Shown in pieces: positions 40,092-48,645 of a stretch of DNA of 64,000 nucleotides. The number at the start of each line of letters is the position of its first letter. Position 1 is the first letter of the stretch. The stretch is taken from positions 1 through 64,000 of the forward strand of contig NZ_NOLJ01000005.1 of NCBI RefSeq assembly GCF_002246015.1, in the 5' to 3' direction. A program made the position numbers and the translations under genes. The notes below the pieces were generated by a model. It was not told the DNA's origin. It saw only the letters and a program-made list of their open reading frames with translations, and did not search any database. The DNA comes from Nostoc sp. 'Peltigera membranacea cyanobiont' 210A (GTDB lineage: Bacteria; Cyanobacteriota; Cyanobacteriia; Cyanobacteriales; Nostocaceae).

Positions 40092-40652
40092 TTATTTAAC
40101 CTTTAACCAACTAAATATATCTGCTGGCGTAATTTGCCAATCTGTTAATACATCAAGAACAGTCAATTTATCATTATTATATTTTACTTCTGGCAATTTA
40201 TTAGGTTGAAATACCATCACCGATTTATCATTAGAGTCAATAAACCAACCTAATTTTGTCCCATGATTAATGCAAAAAATAATTTTATCAATCACCCGGT
40301 TAGGAAATTGGTCAGGTGATAAAATTTCAATTATCCAATCTGGATAAGTTTCAAACTTATTGGCAATTTCCTCATCTTCATCAACAATAAGCCGTGACCA
40401 CTCAAATACAGCAATATCTGGAACTAAAGAACGTCCTCCAAATGTGCAGCGTAATTCAGTTAATGCTAAAGCTTTTTGCTCAGGTTCGCTTACCTGATTA
40501 ATCTCGGTTGATAAACGAGTTTGGATTCTGCTATGTTTTCCCTGCGGCATTGGTTTTTGGTAGATTTTTGCATCAATATATTCACTAGCTGGTTTAGTTT
40601 CTGGTAATTGCAGAAACTCTGTTAAAGAAAGATTAGATGATAATATAACCAT
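40092..40652 (-). CDS. Uma2-family (DUF820) PD-(D/E)XK nuclease-like protein
   Basis: 186 residues of the Uma2 family, strongly amplified in cyanobacteria. The restriction-nuclease-like core is intact: a GKHSRIQTRLSTEIN helix, ALTELRCTFGGRSLVPDIAV strand with VPD, then PDWIIEILSP (the E...S-P motif), and a C-terminal KLGWFIDSNDKSVMVF. By family inference it is a divalent-metal-dependent endonuclease fold; biological role unknown. It is bracketed by family C palindromes at 39635-39699 and 40719-40783, suggesting it arrived as a unit between the methyltransferase and helicase genes. Confidence 0.85.
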   Translation of the reverse strand: MVILSSNLSLTEFLQLPETKPASEYIDAKIYQKPMPQGKHSRIQTRLSTEINQVSEPEQKALALTELRCTFGGRSLVPDIAVFEWSRLIVDEDEEIANKFETYPDWIIEILSPDQFPNRVIDKIIFCINHGTKLGWFIDSNDKSVMVFQPNKLPEVKYNNDKLTVLDVLTDWQITPADIFSWLKVK

Positions 40653-40718
40653 AAAAATTCCTCATAAAATATTTTAATTATATCTTTAAACCTTTGTAGG
40701 GTGTGTTGCGGATAATAA

Positions 40719-40783
40719 AGACGCGATAAATCGCCGTCTCTACAATAGTTAGTCCTTTGTAGAGACGGCGATTTATCGCGTCT
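40719..40783. repeat. Palindromic element, family C (copy 2)
   Basis: Perfect 27-bp arms, 40719-40745 and 40757-40783, 11-nt loop; same sequence type as 39635-39699. It lies 11 bp from the helicase stop and 67 bp upstream of the Uma2 start. Confidence 0.85.
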
Positions 40784-40793
40784 ATTGCTTTAA

Positions 40794-43700
40794 TTACGAG
40801 TTAGAAAATAATCCTAATGAACAAATAATTTGAGGTTCTCGCTTCTCTAGTTCTTCAGTTACAATACACAAACGGTCATCCATCTGTAACGCAACAACTA
40901 ACTCAGCCAACTGCTGATTATTAATGCCACTTCTCAGTTGACGATTAAGACTATCAATAGCTGACTGTCGCAAAGGATAACGGTAAATCTCATCAATTGC
41001 TTTTAAAAGTTCTTCACTAACAAATAATGTTCCTTTCATTTCTTGAACATAACTCTTTAGTCGTTCATAACTGCGGAACCTTGCACCTGATGGTCGCCCT
41101 AATTGACCCCCGGCATTTTTCTCATCTTCAGCAATCAATTCAGCACCCTTGTTTACTAACTCGTGATGTTGTTTATCTCTCGGTATCGCTGGGGTAGATT
41201 CTTCGCACGCCGCTACCCGAAGCACCGCTAATTGTGATTGAGTCACGCTATTTCCATCGCGGTCAACATAAATCAAAGAATCATTTCCCTCGGTGGTTTT
41301 CATATAAAGCAATACCCCCTCTGGTTGCACAGGCTGCGGAGTATGGGCGCGGGTAGAATAAACCACATTTTGCATTTCTTCAATCGTTTTTTTCAAACCT
41401 GGATTATTATCGGTGGCTTTTTTCCAAATTTGAAATGCTTCTGAAGTCAAATCAACTTCTGTATCTTCTTCACCATCTAAAACTCCAGATTTCTCGTTGT
41501 AGAGGTCGAGAATTACCCGTGCATCATCATCTTCAAAAAAAGCTTCATCAGTTCCCACCACTTCCGCATTTTCTTGTAGTCGTTTACGGAGTCGTCCCCG
41601 CAAATTAATAATGCGTTCTACTCCCTCGGCTGGTAAAAAAGAATAACAAAGAATTTTATCAGCATTTTGTCCAATGCGGTCTACTCTTCCGGCGCGTTGA
41701 ATTAAGCGAATAATTGCCCAAGGTAAATCCCAATTGACGATAATTGCACAGTCTTGCAAATTATGACCTTCACTCAAAACATCTGTGGCGATTAAAATAC
41801 GCAACTCATCTGATGATGAAATTTGCTCGCGTTTTCCATTACTCACAGGGCTAAATCTTCCCGTCATTATTGTGGGGTCTTTAGATTGTCCCGTTACCCC
41901 AGCTACATTAGTAATATGACTCGACTGCAAATTATCTTCAAGGTAGCGGACTGTATCAGCAAACTGAGTGAAAATTAGTACTTTATCTTGAGGGTGAGTT
42001 TTTGTTAGCAGTTTAATTAAAGCTGCAAGTTTTTCATCCTTTTGGGGATTCCACTCGCCACACTGTTGCAGTATATTAATCAGTGCTTTGGCATCTTCTA
42101 ACAAATCCCGTTTCAGTTTTTTAATATCAAAAAGTGTAGACCTCAACCACTTAAATCTTCGTTGATATCGAGTTGTATATTCTTGATAAATTGATTCTGC
42201 TCTTTGACGAAAAAGTTTTTCTGTTTTAGATGCTTTCTCATCTTCATCTGGAAAACCTCTCTCCAAACCTCTCTCCTGCAAGGAGAGAGGCTTTGAATTC
42301 TCCCCCTTCTCTAGTAGGGAAGGGGGTTGGGGGGTTAGGTCAGAATCATCTTCTTCGGTTTCTGTATCAAACAAAGCTGCTGCCACAGAATCAGCATCTT
42401 CATCATTATTACTTGTATCTAATAACTCAGCTTCCTGAGTTCCAATGGGAATATCAAGCCCATTTTCTAGGGCATATAAATAAATGAAGTTCCGTAATAT
42501 ATGACGTTCAATTGATTGAATAAAAGCAACACCGCTACTTTCTAAACGTTTAAATAAATTAGTGCGAGAAAAACCCATTAACCTCCTACCGCCACGAAAT
42601 AAGCTATTAAGAAAACGCTGCTCTGTGTCTGTGGGTGGCAGTTTGGGTTTAGCAATAACGTAATTTCCTAGCCCATAGCGAGGTAAATTAAGTTGATTAA
42701 TAACTTCTACTACTAACTCCGAGTAAAGACGAGAATAAAAGTCAGTGTTAGAACCTTGTAAAGGAAACTTAAGACTGCGAGGTAAACGCTGGGGAAAATA
42801 AGAACGTCTCCCATCAGCAAATTCTAAATATTTCCGCCCTGTTTCATCTGTGTGGGCATAATTATCTTTAATAAAAGAGCGAGTGCGTCGCACCATATAA
42901 CGCTTCATCAATTCTCGCCAGTCATCAGGGTGTTCGCTTTTCTCAAAAGCAGCTAAAGAACGCACAGAACATTGATGCTTTCTAATAAACTCTAATTCTC
43001 CTATAGAACTGCCACCAAGTTCATTAATTAAAGCTTCTGGTCTTAATCCTAAATCTTGGTCTTCTGGCACAAATAGCCGGAGTTGCGCGGAAAGGTCAAG
43101 ATAACTTTTATTGTAAGGAGTAGCTGATAATAATATACATTTACTTTCGTTAGTAGCAATATATTCTGTAATTGCTCGATAACGTTTGCCTTCGCGATTC
43201 CGTAAGTTGTGACTTTCATCAATTAACACAACTCGGTAACGGCGGAGTTTTGGTAACTTATTTTGTACTTGACTAATTGGCATAACTTCGGCAAGTAGCC
43301 GATAGTTATTTACATATTCTTGCCACATTGACACTAAGTTTTTTGGGCAAATAATTAGTGTTTCTAAAAAACAATCTTCTTGTAATATCTTCGCCAAAGC
43401 AGTTCCAACTAAAGTTTTGCCCAAACCGACCACATCACCCACTAATACGCCACCACGCCTAGTTACATGACGGGCTGCTAGCTGTACGGCAGCTTTTTGG
43501 AAATCAAATAAATTATTAAATTCGCGGGGGATGCGGAATTCTGAAAGTCCGGCGATCGCTTCATGGGATAAGTGGTAAGCTATCTTCAGGTAGATGTAGT
43601 AAGGCGAAACTAGTTCTTGTCTAGCCCAACTCTGATCAATAATTTCCGCCAATTCTTGAGAAATATCTACACAACCGTAATCTTGCCAGCGATCGCTAAA

Positions 43701-44270
43701 CCACTTTTGCAGTTTATTACACGCATCGTGGTCTAAAATATCAACATTCAACTCCCCTTGTTTCGCCAGTCCCGGAAGGGTTAAATTACTACTACCCAAG
43801 AATCCCACTGTGGGAGTGTTAGGGTCATGGCGATGCACAAGATATAACTTGGCGTGGAGAGAATGGCGCAAAAACAGTTTAATAATTAGTTTCTGAGTTT
43901 TTAGCTGATGACTTAACCGCCGCAACCCCGCTTCATCCTGATTAGTCGGCGCACCGATAGTCAACTGCTGACGAAATTCCGCCGCCATGCGTTTTTTAAA
44001 CCGCACAATGCTACTGTTGTCAATCCGTCCATCACCATTACTAAGAGAAAATGCCGCGTGAACTTCATCACTGGGTAAGCTTTGCATCCCTATTAGCAAA
44101 CGACAACAAGCATTTTCACTACCAACATACTGTTCAATTAAATCATCAATTCTTCGCCAACCTCTGAGGTTGAAGTAGCCAACGCAAAAATCTGCCCGAT
44201 AAGAGATTTTGAGGGTTTCTCGTAAAATCGGTAGCAATGATAAATCAATATTGTCAAAAATCCGGGGCAT
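40794..44270 (-). CDS. HKD-nuclease (PLD-like) - SNF2 helicase fusion
   Basis: 1158 residues. N terminus (~1-200) is a phospholipase-D-like nuclease module: SLHAKLYLVHR (~133-143) and GFLGSSNLTLPGLAKQGE (~156-173), the HxK...GSSN pattern of HKD nucleases fused to SNF2 proteins. The helicase has all motifs: I GDVVGLGKTLVGTA (~278), II IDESHN (~349), III LSATPYNKS (~382), V IATDVLSEGHNLQD (~833) and VI QRAGRVDRIGQ (~860). A low-complexity insertion of ~30 residues (~641-673, LTPQPPSLLEKGE..., SLQERGLERGF) derives from a MITE-type repeat read in frame. Probably works with the methyltransferase in restriction or defence. Confidence 0.88.
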   Translation of the reverse strand: MPRIFDNIDLSLLPILRETLKISYRADFCVGYFNLRGWRRIDDLIEQYVGSENACCRLLIGMQSLPSDEVHAAFSLSNGDGRIDNSSIVRFKKRMAAEFRQQLTIGAPTNQDEAGLRRLSHQLKTQKLIIKLFLRHSLHAKLYLVHRHDPNTPTVGFLGSSNLTLPGLAKQGELNVDILDHDACNKLQKWFSDRWQDYGCVDISQELAEIIDQSWARQELVSPYYIYLKIAYHLSHEAIAGLSEFRIPREFNNLFDFQKAAVQLAARHVTRRGGVLVGDVVGLGKTLVGTALAKILQEDCFLETLIICPKNLVSMWQEYVNNYRLLAEVMPISQVQNKLPKLRRYRVVLIDESHNLRNREGKRYRAITEYIATNESKCILLSATPYNKSYLDLSAQLRLFVPEDQDLGLRPEALINELGGSSIGELEFIRKHQCSVRSLAAFEKSEHPDDWRELMKRYMVRRTRSFIKDNYAHTDETGRKYLEFADGRRSYFPQRLPRSLKFPLQGSNTDFYSRLYSELVVEVINQLNLPRYGLGNYVIAKPKLPPTDTEQRFLNSLFRGGRRLMGFSRTNLFKRLESSGVAFIQSIERHILRNFIYLYALENGLDIPIGTQEAELLDTSNNDEDADSVAAALFDTETEEDDSDLTPQPPSLLEKGENSKPLSLQERGLERGFPDEDEKASKTEKLFRQRAESIYQEYTTRYQRRFKWLRSTLFDIKKLKRDLLEDAKALINILQQCGEWNPQKDEKLAALIKLLTKTHPQDKVLIFTQFADTVRYLEDNLQSSHITNVAGVTGQSKDPTIMTGRFSPVSNGKREQISSSDELRILIATDVLSEGHNLQDCAIIVNWDLPWAIIRLIQRAGRVDRIGQNADKILCYSFLPAEGVERIINLRGRLRKRLQENAEVVGTDEAFFEDDDARVILDLYNEKSGVLDGEEDTEVDLTSEAFQIWKKATDNNPGLKKTIEEMQNVVYSTRAHTPQPVQPEGVLLYMKTTEGNDSLIYVDRDGNSVTQSQLAVLRVAACEESTPAIPRDKQHHELVNKGAELIAEDEKNAGGQLGRPSGARFRSYERLKSYVQEMKGTLFVSEELLKAIDEIYRYPLRQSAIDSLNRQLRSGINNQQLAELVVALQMDDRLCIVTEELEKREPQIICSLGLFSNS
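42253..42342. mobile_element. MITE-type repeat core inserted in frame in the helicase gene
   Basis: Plus strand: CCAAACCTCTCTCC...GGAGAGAGG (42260-42292) and CCCCCTTCTC...GAAGGGGG (42302-42327) followed by TTGGGGGGTTAGG. On the coding strand the order is CCTAACCCCCC, C-rich hairpin, second hairpin, GGTTTGGAGAG, which is the same order as the interior of the family A element at 35445-35520. Length keeps the reading frame, adding roughly 30 residues in the linker of the helicase (~641-673). Confidence 0.75.
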
Positions 44271-44333
44271 TATTTAAAACTCTATAAATATTTCGTACAT
44301 CTGTTATATAAGTAAAAATTTTTTCCAGCCAGA

Positions 44334-44359
44334 TAGGGGCAATTCATGAATTGCCCCTA
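44334..44359. repeat. Perfect 26-bp palindrome
   Basis: TAGGGGCAATTCA followed by its exact complement TGAATTGCCCCTA, upstream of the helicase gene. A perfect palindrome of this kind recurs in many cyanobacterial genomes as a dispersed element; here it might also block or bind regulators. Confidence 0.75.
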
Positions 44360-44507
44360 CCGTAAAATCAGCTATTGTTTGCGTCTGGAACAAAACAAGG
44401 CGGGGAAAGATTTGATGTTCAATCCCCAGACACAGGAAACGATGTAATTATCAAATTATTGCAATTGGTGAAGAGTGAGTAGAAATAGCGATCGCTAATA
44501 TTCTCAC

Positions 44508-44538
44508 AAAAATAACCCCTGTTATAGGGGTTATTTTT
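44508..44538 (-). terminator. dxs: Intrinsic terminator for dxs (possibly bidirectional)
   Basis: 13-bp stem AAAAATAACCCCT (44508-44520) / AGGGGTTATTTTT (44526-44538) with a 5-nt loop, lying 24 bp after the dxs stop. On the minus strand the stem ends in a T-run TTATTTTTG; because the stem is symmetric it would work in both directions. Confidence 0.85.
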
Positions 44539-44561
44539 AGATAATACTGTTGATAAGTAAA

Positions 44562-46475
44562 CTAAACTACAGCAGATGCAGATACTTGCTGCTTAAAGAA
44601 AGCTTGCAATACTCTCTCTGCTATTTGATGACTAGTTAAACCTAGTTCTGTCTTAGATTCATTGGGTTCAGCATGATCTACCAATACATCTGGTACACCA
44701 AATCGCTTGACAGGAACAAGAATATCTGCATCTAGTAAAGCCTCCGCGATCGCACTACCAAAGCCACCCATTACACAGCCTTCTTCTAAGGTGACAACAC
44801 GGCCGATTTTCTTCGCTAAAGGTAAAATCAACTCGGTATCCAACGGCTTAACGAAACGGGCATTAATTACAGTTGCTTCAATGCCATGTTCGCTGAGAAT
44901 TTCAGCAGCTTGCATTCCTGGATAGACCATTGTGCCATAAGCAACAATTAACACATCATCGCCTGTACGCAGAATCTCGCCTTTGCCGATTTCCAAAGGT
45001 TCCCAACCTTCTTCCATCAGGGGGACACCGTAGCCATTGCCACGAGGATAACGCATTGCGATGGGACCACTGGTATGGTTAACACCAGTTACTATCATGC
45101 TTTGCAGTTCTGCTTCGTCTTTGGGTGCCATTATTGCTATGTTGGGAATGCAACGCAGATAGGCAATGTCATACATACCTTGGTGAGTGGGACCATCAGC
45201 ACCGACAATTCCTGCCCGATCCAAGCAGAAAAATACTGGCAGGTTTTGGATGCAGACATCGTGAACTATTTGGTCGTAGGCGCGTTGCAGGAAGGTAGAA
45301 TAAATAACAGCTACAGGTCGCATCCCTTCAGTTGCAAGTCCTGCTGCTAGAGTAATCGCGTGTTGTTCCGCAATACCGACATCTATATATTGATGCGGCA
45401 GTTTTGCTTGAAGCTTATCTAAACCCGTCCCTGTTGCCATAGCCGCAGTAATGCCGACGATTTTGGGGTTTTGTTCGGCAAGTTTTACCAGAGTGTGAGA
45501 AAAGACTTTGGCATAAGCTGGGGGTTTGGGTTTATTAGAAGGAATGGCTTTGCCAGTTGCTACGTTGAAGGGGCTTTGGGCGTGGTAGCCAACTTGATCT
45601 AGTTCGGCAATTTCATAACCTTTGCCTTTCACTGTTGCCACGTGTACCAAGACTGGGCCTATTATCTGATGTGCTTGTTGGAAAGTGGCAATCAATTCTT
45701 CGAGATTATGCCCATCCACTGGCCCAATGTAGGTAAAGCCGAGTTCTTCAAAAACTGCACCTACCTTCGGAACAGCCAAGCGCTTCATACCTTCTTTGAT
45801 GCGTCCGAGTTCGGGTGACAGGGATTCACCCACGAAGGGAATTTGCTTAAACTGTTCCTCAAGATTATCTTTAATAAATTGCACCGGTTGGCTGAGGCGC
45901 ATTTTGTTGAGATAGCGGGGAATCGCGCCGACGTTGCGAGATATGGACATATCGTTGTCGTTGAGAACAACCAACAAGTTAGTTTTCGGCATGTGTCCGG
46001 CATGGTTGATCGCTTCTAAAGCCATACCCCCAGTCAGTGCGCCATCCCCAATCACAGCAACAGCTTTAAATTTTTCTCCTTTCAAGTCTCGCGCTAAAGC
46101 CATGCCCAATGCTGCTGAAATACTTGTAGAAGCGTGTCCAGCCCCAAAGTGATCAAACTTGTTTTCACCCCGTTTCAGATAGCCTGCAACTCCGTCCTTT
46201 TGTCTGAGGGTGTGGAAGCGATCGTAACGTCCTGTAAGCAGTTTGTGGGGATAAGCCTGGTGTCCTACATCCCAAATCACTTTATCCCGATCTAAATCCA
46301 GTGTTTGGTAAAGTCCTAGTGTTAATTCGACAACACCCAACCCTGGACCCAAGTGTCCACCATTAACTGCTACTGTTTGAAGATGCTTATCTCGAATCTG
46401 ACGGGCAATCTGTTGCAGTTGGCGAACAGATAAACCGTGCAACTGATTAGGATGGGTGATTTCGCTCAGATGCAT
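44562..46475 (-). CDS. dxs: 1-deoxy-D-xylulose-5-phosphate synthase
   Basis: First enzyme of the MEP pathway: pyruvate plus glyceraldehyde 3-phosphate give DXP, feeding isoprenoids including carotenoids and the chlorophyll phytyl chain. 637 residues. TPP- and Mg-binding [18 protein letters not shown] (~141-158) and [12 protein letters not shown] are intact, as are the second-domain [19 protein letters not shown] (~365-383) and the C-terminal transketolase fold. Start ATG 46475 has AGAGAGGA upstream. Terminator at 44508. Confidence 0.98.
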   Translation of the reverse strand: MHLSEITHPNQLHGLSVRQLQQIARQIRDKHLQTVAVNGGHLGPGLGVVELTLGLYQTLDLDRDKVIWDVGHQAYPHKLLTGRYDRFHTLRQKDGVAGYLKRGENKFDHFGAGHASTSISAALGMALARDLKGEKFKAVAVIGDGALTGGMALEAINHAGHMPKTNLLVVLNDNDMSISRNVGAIPRYLNKMRLSQPVQFIKDNLEEQFKQIPFVGESLSPELGRIKEGMKRLAVPKVGAVFEELGFTYIGPVDGHNLEELIATFQQAHQIIGPVLVHVATVKGKGYEIAELDQVGYHAQSPFNVATGKAIPSNKPKPPAYAKVFSHTLVKLAEQNPKIVGITAAMATGTGLDKLQAKLPHQYIDVGIAEQHAITLAAGLATEGMRPVAVIYSTFLQRAYDQIVHDVCIQNLPVFFCLDRAGIVGADGPTHQGMYDIAYLRCIPNIAIMAPKDEAELQSMIVTGVNHTSGPIAMRYPRGNGYGVPLMEEGWEPLEIGKGEILRTGDDVLIVAYGTMVYPGMQAAEILSEHGIEATVINARFVKPLDTELILPLAKKIGRVVTLEEGCVMGGFGSAIAEALLDADILVPVKRFGVPDVLVDHAEPNESKTELGLTSHQIAERVLQAFFKQQVSASAVV

Positions 46476-47199
46476 ATTATAAGGTTTTCCTCTCTAACTT
46501 CGAGTCTCGGTATTTTGATTTTCCCACGGTCGGGTTGTCCACAGAATCAAACTCTTACATTGTTACTAAGTTGTAGTGGAAAGTATAACTTCTTAATTGT
46601 TAATGGCGAAAAGTTTGTTATACATTAACAATTCGTCAAATTAAATTGCAATCAGTTAATGTTATAACACATTTGGCTATAAGTAATGCTACTTAAAAAT
46701 TGTTTTTAGTCCGTATAGAAAAACAATTTTTCTAAGAGTAATTTGCGGTAGTTCCCTAAGCAGATTACTCGATTTCGCCATCTTAAGTTAGTACAAAAGA
46801 AAGTCAAATATTTTATTTATAACTATATATCTAGCATAATTGCTGGCAAATATTTAACAATAGTTGCTTCTCTTGTGCGGTGACAACAGCTAATTTTATC
46901 AGCGATCGCAAGTTCCTATAGCTATGAAAATATGTATCTAAAGCTACTCGATTATGTTATCTAAATATCATATTTGGGTAATTAGTAGATTTTAACTATA
47001 ATTCCCTGTAGTGAAGCAGAGCTAGCTGTGTTACCCTACCATAATGCTTAACTACCTGCAAATTGCTGTAATAATATTCACATAACCTCAGACTTTTCAA
47101 AATTATTCGTAAACAACAATATTTCCGACTTCTTAAAGAAGTCGGAAATTTAAAGCTTTCGATTTTTACAAATCCAATAGGATTGCTATATCTATATCT
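46476..47199. other. Long intergenic region upstream of dxs
   Basis: No gene seen in ~720 bp of A/T-rich DNA. It contains a 13-bp hairpin AAAAATTGTTTTT (46695-46707) / AAAAACAATTTTT (46719-46731) followed by TCT, resembling a terminator, and a family B element at about 47100-47190. The dxs promoter is probably within 46480-46700. Confidence 0.45.
47100..47190. mobile_element. Hairpin element, family B (copy 2)
   Basis: TTCGTAAACAACAATA, the hairpin TTTCCGACTTCTT/AAGAAGTCGGAAA (47126-47152), then ACAAATCCAATAGGATTGCTATAT at the right end. Same order as copy 3 at 51620, inverted relative to copy 1 at 35219; the TATAGCAATC left end is not seen here. Confidence 0.6.
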
Positions 47200-47646
47200 C
47201 TATTTACCAAAAGCATCTTTGATGCTATCAACAGTACGTTCAACAACATTCTTGGTGTTGTCTACTGCTTCTTTAGTCCGAGATGCATCTTCATTTGCTC
47301 TTTTCTGAATTGTAGCGGCATCTTTCTTGGCTTTGCGCTCAACAAAACTACCATTGTCTGTTGATTGATCAACTTTACTGGCATTGCTCTTGGCAGCGTC
47401 CTTAACTTTATCTGCCGTATCATCAATGAAATTTTTGGTTCGTCCAGCATCTCTACTGGCTTTATCTTGAGCGCGATCGCCTGCGTCTGATGATGCAATC
47501 AAGGTTGCTGCGGGATCAGCCATTGCTGAGGTGTTCGAGAAAAATGCACCTTGCCAAACGAAAGCGATTGCTAACATACAAAACAGCGTTGTCGCCATCC
47601 AGCGTTTTACGGTGGAAAGCTGTTTTGCAACATAATTGGATTTCAT
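47200..47646 (-). CDS. Secreted lysine/alanine/aspartate-rich protein, unknown function
   Basis: 148 residues from ATG 47646 (an in-frame ATG at 47661 adds five). A signal peptide is clear: basic MKSNYVAKQLSTVKRW, hydrophobic TTLFCMLAIAFVWQGAFF, and a cleavage site after SAMA. The mature ~105 residues are low-complexity amphipathic helices rich in K, D, A and S (KASRDAGRTK, DTADKVKDAAKSNASK, RANEDASRTKEAVDNTKNVV), resembling late-embryogenesis/stress-protective proteins in composition. No named family recognised. Stands alone next to dxs. Confidence 0.65.
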   Translation of the reverse strand: MKSNYVAKQLSTVKRWMATTLFCMLAIAFVWQGAFFSNTSAMADPAATLIASSDAGDRAQDKASRDAGRTKNFIDDTADKVKDAAKSNASKVDQSTDNGSFVERKAKKDAATIQKRANEDASRTKEAVDNTKNVVERTVDSIKDAFGK

Positions 47647-48645
47647 ACAATACAATCTCATGTGATTTAGTATACTATTTCTACTTCATTTAGCTTATGA
47701 GTCATATCGATCCCTAGATAGAAGTTCTCGCATCAATAGTTATGAAAAGAATTCACTATTTTGATAGATTGAATTTTGAGTAAAGATTATTTCCTGGTAA
47801 TTAAAGATCGAATTCAACAGTTTACAGTTTTTCTATATGGGCGATACTTACGGTGAGCTACGCTAACGCACCCAGAGGAAAGTTAGCGATCGCCCTTGAG
47901 TGAATCCACTTGCGATCGCTTCCAGCAGGCGGTTACGCCATCGCAACTGACTTTTTACGATTGGGGCCTTTGCGTTCTAATTTTTTCTTCAGTCCAGCAT
48001 CTGATGAGTGCTACACCTACTACAAAGCCAATGCTGAGTTTCAATTAGAAATCCCTTGGAAAAGGGGTGCAGAAATCACAGAATTGAAGAAGAATTCAGA
48101 AGTCAGAATGGGCTTACCTCATATCTTGCACCAAGAAAACTTGATGTAATTTTATTACTCAGTAAAAAACTAAAAGGCTTGATTTAGCGTTGAAAACTCA
48201 TAAAAACGAGGTAGTTTTATCGCGCATCTTTTTAGTTCACCTGGGTTCATACGTAGAGGTGCAAGATATAAGTTACGCCCCGCTGCGCTAACAGGAGTCA
48301 GAATCAAGACGCTCGTGACGCTCGTTCGCCCTTGGCGCTAGCCTCTCCCCTTCTCCCAAAGAGAGAGGCTAGCGCCAAGGGAGAAGACTCGCTTTCCGCG
48401 TCGCTATAAGTCGGGGATTCAGACCGATGCAGGAATTGTTGCACTACCCAATTTTCAATTTGGTGGTGGTGCAAAAACGCCGATTATTCAGACGCTCTCT
48501 ACGAGACGCTAAAAGCGAACGCGGACTCGCTAACGCGGCGCTATCCGCTTTTTCGGTCAGAAAACATTGCTGTTAGCGGATAGCTAAGGTTTAGCCCATT
48601 CTGACTCCTGACTCCTGAATTCTGTTCGATAACATAATATACCTG
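47647..48645. other. Repeat-rich intergenic region
   Basis: No gene is convincing. A plus-strand frame 47910-48149 overlaps HIP1-rich repeat DNA (GCGATCGCTTCCAGCAGGCG) and is not scored as a gene. Strong palindromes lie at 48329-48381 and 48541-48583 within the compound element at 48290-48617. Confidence 0.5.
48290..48617. mobile_element. Compound palindromic element with CAGGAGTCAGAAT ends
   Basis: Bounded by CAGGAGTCAGAAT (48290-48302) and its inverted form ATTCTGACTCCTG (48598-48610) with an extra ACTCCTG heptad at the right. Inside are a perfect 19-bp-arm hairpin (CCCTTGGCGCTAGCCTCTC, 48329-48347, with 48363-48381) and CTATCCGCT/AGCGGATAG (48541-48549, 48575-48583). Such ends flank many non-coding Nostoc insertions by my recollection. 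No ORF of note. Confidence 0.6.

Noticed and set aside
35556-44270. Complete DISARM system
   Set aside because: Only methylase, SNF2 and PLD functions are seen; no DrmA helicase or DUF1998 DrmB gene is present.
47910-48149. 79-codon plus-strand frame
   Set aside because: Starts in HIP1-rich repeat DNA, has no ribosome-binding site and no recognisable similarity.
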